Source: Bacteroidales bacterium
Lineage (GTDB): Bacteria > Bacteroidota > Bacteroidia > Bacteroidales > Paludibacteraceae
Assembly (NCBI GenBank): GCA_015061115.1
Contig: SUXE01000012.1
Span: forward strand, 66,939-130,938
Direction: 5' to 3'
Length of the DNA stretch: 64,000 nt
The translations under genes and the position numbers were made by a program. The stretch's first letter is position 1, and each line of letters begins with the position of its first letter. Below the pieces are notes generated by a model. The model had not been told where the DNA came from. It did not search any database and saw nothing but the letters and a program-made list of their open reading frames with translations. Positions 58,955-64,000 of the stretch are shown here, piece by piece.

Positions 58955-60193
58955 CTATTTTTTCTTGTGTACAAATTCTACAAATTCATCAACCTCCTCT
59001 TTTGTTTTCAGTTTGACTGTAAACATCTGTTGTCCCATTGCTCCAGACAGTATTTCTGGCATTCTTTCACACATGACTAACTGTTCTCTATATTTCTTTA
59101 TCACGTCTTCTATGCTATATACATAATCATATATATCACGACGAGATGCGAAAGCACAATAAAATTCGTCGTTCCATGGAAGTGACAATGCATTGCCTAT
59201 ATTATGTTGGTTAGACGTTGCAAGCCTAGACTTGTCGTATGTAATCATGTCTGCCCAAATATGGTATATGTCTGTGCTGTGTGCAAAGTTAATCATATCT
59301 GGCGTATATCCTCCTGCTGGACGCATATTTACTTCAAGTGCCACAAAATCTCCTTTCTTGCCCAACCCTTTGCGGTCGGAGTCAAGACGGAAAAATTCCA
59401 AATGCACAAAACGGCTTTTGACATTAAATACCTCTACTGTTTTCCTGCCCAATATCCTCAATGCTTCTGGCATCTCAGGAGAAACATAATATGAAAGATC
59501 CAACTGCTTGTTCACTATATCCATAATTGATGGCGGCCAAACAGTCATGGATTCAAACAATGCCTGTGATTTTGAGTCGATGATAGCGTCGTATGAACAG
59601 ATATCACCTGTGATAAACTCCTCCAACACATAGTTCCCCAATTCTCCACCCACGTGCTTGAAAAACGTTTTTAGTTCGTCGTTATTGTGTATTTTATGTG
59701 TGCCTCCTGCACCTACGCCCACATCAGGTTTTGCGATTAGTGGATATCCTACCTCATCTGCAAAAGCAATAATCTTGCGTTCTCCTTTCGACGCTTTGAT
59801 CTGTCTTGCAGTAGGTATTCCTCCTTTGATATAGTATTTTTTCATTTCTGACTTCTCTTTTATAGCGGCGATACTGTCACTCTTTATTCCGCTATTTACA
59901 TTGAAGTCTGTTCTTAGGCGAGCATCTTGTTCTAGCCAATATTCATTATTTGATTCAATCCAATCAATTCTTCCATATTTGAAGGCAAAGAAAGCCACGG
60001 CTCGGTATACTTCATCATAGTTTTCAAGATTGTCCACTTTATAATATTCTGTGAGTGAATCTTTCAATTCTGGTATGAGTGAATCGTATGGAGCGTCTGC
60101 GATGGCAAGCACATTCACACCATTCTGTTTAAGTCTGTTGCAGAATGCCCAATATGTATGTGGAAAATGTGGGGATATAAATATAAAATTCAT
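58955..60193 (-). CDS. ATP-grasp domain enzyme (carboxylate-amine/thiol ligase type)
   Basis: 412 residues. A Rossmann-like N-terminal part (MNFIFISPHFPHTYWAFCNRLKQNGVNVLAIAD) is followed by the ATP-grasp fold: GIPTARQIKASKG, VGYPLIAKPDVGVGAGGTHKI (phosphate loop and Lys), YVLEEFITGDICSYDAI, and the Mg-binding LEVNMRPAGGYTPDM. ATP-grasp enzymes make an acyl phosphate and join it to an amine or thiol; the substrates cannot be read here. It lies between two paralogous esterases in one operon, which suggests a small modification or biosynthesis pathway. Confidence 0.87.
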   Translation of the reverse strand: MNFIFISPHFPHTYWAFCNRLKQNGVNVLAIADAPYDSLIPELKDSLTEYYKVDNLENYDEVYRAVAFFAFKYGRIDWIESNNEYWLEQDARLRTDFNVNSGIKSDSIAAIKEKSEMKKYYIKGGIPTARQIKASKGERKIIAFADEVGYPLIAKPDVGVGAGGTHKIHNNDELKTFFKHVGGELGNYVLEEFITGDICSYDAIIDSKSQALFESMTVWPPSIMDIVNKQLDLSYYVSPEMPEALRILGRKTVEVFNVKSRFVHLEFFRLDSDRKGLGKKGDFVALEVNMRPAGGYTPDMINFAHSTDIYHIWADMITYDKSRLATSNQHNIGNALSLPWNDEFYCAFASRRDIYDYVYSIEDVIKKYREQLVMCERMPEILSGAMGQQMFTVKLKTKEEVDEFVEFVHKKK

Positions 60194-60234
60194 AGCAGTA
60201 ATGTTTTAGTGATAACTTGTTTATAATTATGTTA

Positions 60235-61023
60235 TTATGCAACTTTTCTGTACTTGTTGTTTATGATTTTATCAAAGAAATACACCGCTTGTTTTCGCCA
60301 CCAATAGAAATCATGGTTGACGTCAGTGCCCCAAAAATCGAATATTCCGTTGATTCCAGCATTGGCAAGTACTTTTTGTAGGCGACGGGTGGATGCCCCA
60401 GTGATTTCCTCATGTTCTCCTTGACCACAGCAACATATAATCAGTTTGTCTTTATATTGGTTGAGCAGAATAGAAGTGTTATGTTGTCCGTTAAGGAAAT
60501 CGATAGGTGAATTTAAATATATCAGTTCATCGTCGTACTGAGGGAAAAAATAGTTTGCATGGAACAGACCGCTCAACGACAGCATTGCGCAGAATAAGTC
60601 TGGACGTCGGAAGAACAAATTGCCCCCATGATAACCACCCATTGAGCAACCCGCCACTATTAATTGTTCGCCGTTGTTGACTTCAGGTATCAGTTCCTCG
60701 ATGATATAATTGTACCATTTTTCGTGAAGAGCAATGCGATCGTGATAACGACTTTTCTCAAAGTCTGAGACGTATGTAATATTCTCTCCGTTGACACCAT
60801 TGCTCCAGGTCTCTGAATCAATACTGTCACAGCAGATGATGTGAATATGTCCAGATTCAATCATAGGAGAAAGTGCCGAGATCATGCCATTGTCTTCCCA
60901 TTCATAGAATCTCTGATTCTGTGATGGAAACACTAATACGCCCTGACCGTCAGTGCCGTAAACCTTATATTCGATTTCTCGATTCAGGTTCTTGCTCCAA
61001 TGTTTGTGATACTGTATATTCAT
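60235..61023 (-). CDS. Esterase of the EstD/PF00756 type (esterase 1 of the operon)
   Basis: 262 residues, cytoplasmic. Same fold as the esterase at 58.2 kb: GVLVFPSQNQRFYEWEDNGM, CCDSIDSETWS, nucleophile Ser in LIVAGCSMGGYHGGNLFFRRPDLF, and catalytic His in GTDVNHDFYWWRKQ. It is first in the operon with a TAATTTTG promoter 25 bp upstream (61048-61055, minus). The two esterases differ most in their middle and are not a recent duplicate, so both are probably kept for distinct substrates or as a heteromer. Confidence 0.85.
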   Translation of the reverse strand: MNIQYHKHWSKNLNREIEYKVYGTDGQGVLVFPSQNQRFYEWEDNGMISALSPMIESGHIHIICCDSIDSETWSNGVNGENITYVSDFEKSRYHDRIALHEKWYNYIIEELIPEVNNGEQLIVAGCSMGGYHGGNLFFRRPDLFCAMLSLSGLFHANYFFPQYDDELIYLNSPIDFLNGQHNTSILLNQYKDKLIICCCGQGEHEEITGASTRRLQKVLANAGINGIFDFWGTDVNHDFYWWRKQAVYFFDKIINNKYRKVA

Positions 61024-61047
61024 GTGGCTTTTTATTTAATTCAGATA

Positions 61048-61055
61048 CAAAATTA
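61048..61055 (-). promoter_or_regulatory. -7 box of the esterase/ATP-grasp operon
   Basis: TAATTTTG on the minus strand, matching TAnnTTTG. Confidence 0.62.
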
Positions 61056-61196
61056 CACCTGAAGAATATTATGCCACAGTAAAAAACAAAATAAAGAATA
61101 TTTGATATGTATTTGCAGATAAACTTAGAAATAGTGCCTACGTAATGGCCATATTTTATGTCTGTAATAGTTTTTTTTATTGATGATGGATTATCA

Positions 61197-61209
61197 CGTC
61201 TGGAAGACG
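61197..61209. repeat. Solitary REP-like small hairpin
   Basis: CGTCTGGAAGACG alone, without the large partner hairpin, between the Sel1 gene and the esterase operon. Confidence 0.75.
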
Positions 61210-61221
61210 GGGATGGGATGA

Positions 61222-62364
61222 CTATTCTTTATATTTACTTATAAAGTTATATATGGGTCTTTCATAATGAAATAGGGATACTCCTTCTATTTCTCTATAC
61301 ATACGAATGTCAAGATAGTTCATCGCTATAGACCAATGTTTTTTATCTACTATATAACAATTGTTATTATATAATAGTGCTGTAGCTCCACAATGATATA
61401 GTGGTAAATCATCTAAAGATTTGGTTTCCTTTCCTCCCCTATGTATAAGATCTGTTTTGTGGATAAAGTTTGCCGTGTCGCTGGAATCTGAATAATCAAA
61501 ATATTTGAGTGCACTTTTTCCTGTTATGTAAGTGACAAATCCGTCGTTTACAACATATCCGAGATATGGCATTTTATCTGTATCTGGATCTGTTATTTCC
61601 CATATAACTGAATAGTTTACCCAATCGTTTCCTAAAGAGTCTGGGGCTATACAAACAACATTATAGTGATAATATTTGTTGTATTGATCATCTATGGTTG
61701 AGATATAATGCATTAGAGAATCAATATTATCTTTTGGCTTTAGTTGGCTGACTATTGTAGAATCAACACTTTGATCCTTTATATAACAGATTTCGTATTC
61801 TACTTTTGCTCCACTATTTTCATTATGCTTCTTACCATTTTCGCTCCAGTAGTGTATTGCTTGTGATATATCTTGGTTAGTTCCAATTCCGTGATAACAA
61901 CAGAATCCTAATAGATCGTTCACTTCTTCTTGTCCGTTTTCTGATGCTTCTTTTAATAATGCTACTCCTTTTGGGGGATTTTTCTTAACTCCTAACCCTA
62001 AAAAATAATGCAATCCCAAATATGCAGGTGCTCCACTCTCTTTTGTCCTATATCCTTTTTTGTAATATCTGGTGGCTTTCTTTTTATAATGCTTGCTTAT
62101 CCATGTTTCTATATCTCCTTCATCTCTATTCCAGTCGAGATAGTCTAATGATTTAGTGTAATAATGGTGCCCTTTATATATATAAGCGGGACCAATGTAT
62201 GTTTGACTACATATTAATCCGTTTTTGTCGTATCCACGTATCACAAGATTTTTTCCATCCGTTATTGTATCGTATCTAACGGCTGGAATTTCTTCTCCTG
62301 CATAAGTTGATAATGGAATCAAACTTATTAATGCCAATAATATTCTAATTGCTAGATTCTTCAT
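61222..62364 (-). CDS. Secreted Sel1-repeat protein
   Basis: 380 residues with a Sec signal peptide (about 1-22, ending TYAG). Two or three Sel1-type repeats are visible at about 110-180: GAPAYLGLHYFLGLGVKKNPPKGVALLKEASENGQ and NDLLGFCCYHGIGTNQDISQAIHYWSENGKK. The remainder is of unknown fold. Sel1 repeats mediate protein contacts in the periplasm. The gene starts 1 bp after the stop of the MBL-fold gene and is therefore cotranscribed with it. Low GC compared with the upstream gene. Confidence 0.72.
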   Translation of the reverse strand: MKNLAIRILLALISLIPLSTYAGEEIPAVRYDTITDGKNLVIRGYDKNGLICSQTYIGPAYIYKGHHYYTKSLDYLDWNRDEGDIETWISKHYKKKATRYYKKGYRTKESGAPAYLGLHYFLGLGVKKNPPKGVALLKEASENGQEEVNDLLGFCCYHGIGTNQDISQAIHYWSENGKKHNENSGAKVEYEICYIKDQSVDSTIVSQLKPKDNIDSLMHYISTIDDQYNKYYHYNVVCIAPDSLGNDWVNYSVIWEITDPDTDKMPYLGYVVNDGFVTYITGKSALKYFDYSDSSDTANFIHKTDLIHRGGKETKSLDDLPLYHCGATALLYNNNCYIVDKKHWSIAMNYLDIRMYREIEGVSLFHYERPIYNFISKYKE

Positions 62365-62365
62365 T

Positions 62366-63139
62366 CTATATCTCCCACATTTCGCTTATCTCTTTTCTTG
62401 GTAAAGCGTCTATTTCAACTCCATCTGTAACGAATTTCTTAGAGTAGTTTAACGCTGTTTCAGGAGTGTTGGAATTGGCTGAGATATGAGCCAGGTGGAT
62501 ATGCTTTACCCTACCCTTTTTGCATGCGAAATCAACAATCTCTCCCGTCTGAACATTTGATAGATGTCCATTGTCGGAATCTATTCTGCCTCGTAGGAAT
62601 GCGGTGTATGAACTTACCTGCAACAGTGTCTCGCTGTAGTTTGACTCGATAATCAGGTGGTCGGTGATCTTCACGGCTTCCATAAGCTCGTTTGTCGCTT
62701 TACCCAAATCTGTTGCAAGAGTCAATACCTTATCCCCCAGTTTCACACGGTATGCGTGACAGTCTCTTGTGTCGTGAGTGACAGGCATCGGCAGTAAAGA
62801 GAAATTGTCTATTTCGAACTCCTTATGTGATTCCACCTCTCTCCATAAAGCTCTGTCCACCTCTCTGCCTGTGTTCTTTTCCAGATCCTGCAACGTTGAT
62901 TTTGTGCAGTACAGAGGCAAGTTGTATCGGTATACTAATGTTGGTACTCCCTTTGTGTGGTCACGATGAGAATGTGTCAGGACTACACCTTTGATTGATG
63001 TCAGTTCCACACCTATTTCAGCCAAAAGGGCTTTTATGCGTTTCACAGACAATCCTGCATCTATTAAGAATCTTGTATCTCCGTCTTCTATCAAATAGCA
63101 ATTTCCGCTTGATGATGATGATAGTGATATGTATTTCAT
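62366..63139 (-). CDS. MBL-fold metallohydrolase (YycJ/WalJ-like)
   Basis: 257 residues. Metallo-beta-lactamase fold with start MKYISLSSSSSGNCYLIEDG, the zinc motif THSHRDH (HxHxDH), a second His in PVTHDTRDC, and Asp/His ligands in LATDLGKATNELMEAV and HLAHIS. This is the single-domain type related to YycJ, predicted to act as a nuclease or phosphodiesterase in the cytoplasm. The physiological substrate is uncertain. It heads a two-gene unit with the Sel1 gene. Confidence 0.88.
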   Translation of the reverse strand: MKYISLSSSSSGNCYLIEDGDTRFLIDAGLSVKRIKALLAEIGVELTSIKGVVLTHSHRDHTKGVPTLVYRYNLPLYCTKSTLQDLEKNTGREVDRALWREVESHKEFEIDNFSLLPMPVTHDTRDCHAYRVKLGDKVLTLATDLGKATNELMEAVKITDHLIIESNYSETLLQVSSYTAFLRGRIDSDNGHLSNVQTGEIVDFACKKGRVKHIHLAHISANSNTPETALNYSKKFVTDGVEIDALPRKEISEMWEI

Positions 63140-63231
63140 TTTATATTGTTTTTTCTAGTTATGACGCTCAACCCTATGGTTTTGCGTTGGTGGTGGACAT
63201 ACGTGCCACCTTTAACAATCTTTTTTTGTTC

Positions 63232-64000
63232 CTAAATCAAATCCAATGCCATTTCAGCTGACATTTTCGCCATGTCGAGAGTTCCGTTGGCAACGTCACG
63301 TTTTTTCTTGGCGAGATTGAAAATCTTCTCGTCAATACTGTCTTTAAGAAGCAGATGGTAGGACGTGACTGGTTTGGTCTGACCGCTTCTGTGGGCTCTG
63401 GCTGTCGCTTGGTCGGTAAGCTGAGGATTATACCACTGTTCTGCGTGGATGACATACGACGCTGCGGTAAGATTAAGACCTGTGCCTCCTTTTTGATATG
63501 TGGTGAGCAGTGCTGTCACAGACTCATCATTCTGGAATTTGTCGAGCACATATTCTGGATTGCGTGTTTCTCCAGTGAAAATCAGCGATGAAATGCCAGT
63601 CTCTTCCAATTCTTTTGCAAGATAGTTAAAATATGTGGAGAATGTGGCAAAAATTATCACTTTATGATGCTCCTCTCTCACTTCTTTCAGGAAGTCTATG
63701 ATCCAACGTGTCTTTGGATTGTCGGAATTGTATGTCTCCTCATACATTTTTGGATGCAGAGCGAGTTTACGCAGACGGATTAAAGCGGTGAGTGCTTTCA
63801 CTCCAGATTCATCAGAGTTGATTATTTTCATCACTTCATTACGTGCCGCACTCTTCTCCATCTCATACATTTCCGCCTGTTTGTCGTCCATATCGAGAGA
63901 GCAGACGATTTCTGTCAGCTGAGGAAGATCACCGAGCACTTCATTTCTTGTGCGGCGTAATGTGTGTGGCGCAATGATTCTTCCGATCGCTTCTCTGGAT
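63232..64000 (-). CDS. SNF2/SWI2-family helicase, C-terminal part (truncated by the window edge)
   Basis: The reading frame stays open to base 64000 and runs off the window; upstream codons translate as APHTLRRTRNEVLGDLPQLTE, the typical SNF2 link between the two RecA-like lobes. Within the window are the helicase C motifs: HKVIIFATFSTYFNYLA, LIFTGETRNPEYVLDKFQNDE, ALLTTYQKGGTGLNLTAASYVIHAEQWYNP and DQATARAHRSGQTKPVTSYHLL (motif VI). SNF2 proteins are ATP-driven DNA translocases. The 3' end is complete and lies 92 bp from the MBL-fold gene. Confidence 0.93.
   Translation of the reverse strand, partial: SREAIGRIIAPHTLRRTRNEVLGDLPQLTEIVCSLDMDDKQAEMYEMEKSAARNEVMKIINSDESGVKALTALIRLRKLALHPKMYEETYNSDNPKTRWIIDFLKEVREEHHKVIIFATFSTYFNYLAKELEETGISSLIFTGETRNPEYVLDKFQNDESVTALLTTYQKGGTGLNLTAASYVIHAEQWYNPQLTDQATARAHRSGQTKPVTSYHLLLKDSIDEKIFNLAKKKRDVANGTLDMAKMSAEMALDLI

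Noticed and set aside
1-64000. tRNA, rRNA, prophage or integrase genes
   Set aside because: I scanned for T-loop sequences, ribosomal RNA segments and integrase motifs by eye and saw none; a covariance-model scan would be decisive.

Overview
The window comes from a member of the Bacteroidales (phylum Bacteroidota) living in an anaerobic, probably gut or rumen, habitat. Several things point there. Many genes are preceded by the Bacteroidota -7 promoter box TAnnTTTG, with no Shine-Dalgarno sequence. There are type IX secretion (T9SS)-style C-terminal tails, lipoproteins with an acidic stretch after the lipid cysteine, a SusD-family lipoprotein, a hybrid two-component system (HTCS), DUF349, DUF2851 and gliding-type FKBP proteins. 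I saw no rRNA, tRNA, prophage or CRISPR array.

Layout. 1-6.2 kb: housekeeping genes (NrnA phosphoesterase, two FKBP-type lipoproteins, SPOUT RNA methyltransferase, carboxylesterase, patatin, a small TerB-like protein). 6.3-7.7 kb: a secreted GH5 glucanase. 8.1-11.6 kb: three tandem membrane TerB+DnaJ proteins, then penicillin-binding protein 1A. 14.7-19.2 kb: a DUF349 protein, an RluB-type pseudouridine synthase with a long Asn/Gly/Tyr/Arg-rich head, and a LysM glucosaminidase. 19.3-24.6 kb: a leucine-rich surface protein, and a three-gene operon joining ApbE to a secreted protein with a flavinylation-like motif. 25-31.5 kb: DprA, small genes, CrcB, aspartate kinase and an aminotransferase. 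31.7-38.4 kb: three tandem membrane TerB-like paralogs and a DUF2207 protein. 38.6-44.2 kb: five tandem paralogous lipoproteins and a large T9SS-type protein. 44.4-50 kb: an AlbA_2-type regulator that appears inserted at the start of a DUF2851 gene, then a dolichol-phosphate-mannose-synthase-like enzyme and dihydroorotase. 50-57 kb: HTCS, CCA-adding enzyme and an orphan SusD. 57.1-58.2 kb: a REP-associated (IS200-like) transposase among REP-like hairpins. 58.2-64 kb: an esterase / ATP-grasp / esterase operon, an MBL-fold hydrolase with a Sel1 protein, and the 3' part of a SNF2 helicase.

Four points deserve most attention. (1) The AlbA_2 gene is bounded by a perfect 33-bp direct repeat that contains the start of the DUF2851 gene. 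(2) Noncoding arrays with a strict 7-bp period sit at many gene ends; they often begin on the stop codon and place stops in all three frames. (3) A REP/RAYT system has hairpins at three separate loci. (4) ApbE is encoded next to a plausible new type of flavinylated substrate. The window also holds several lineage-specific tandem families that show signs of gene conversion: TerB-DnaJ x3, membrane TerB-like x3 and lipoproteins x5.
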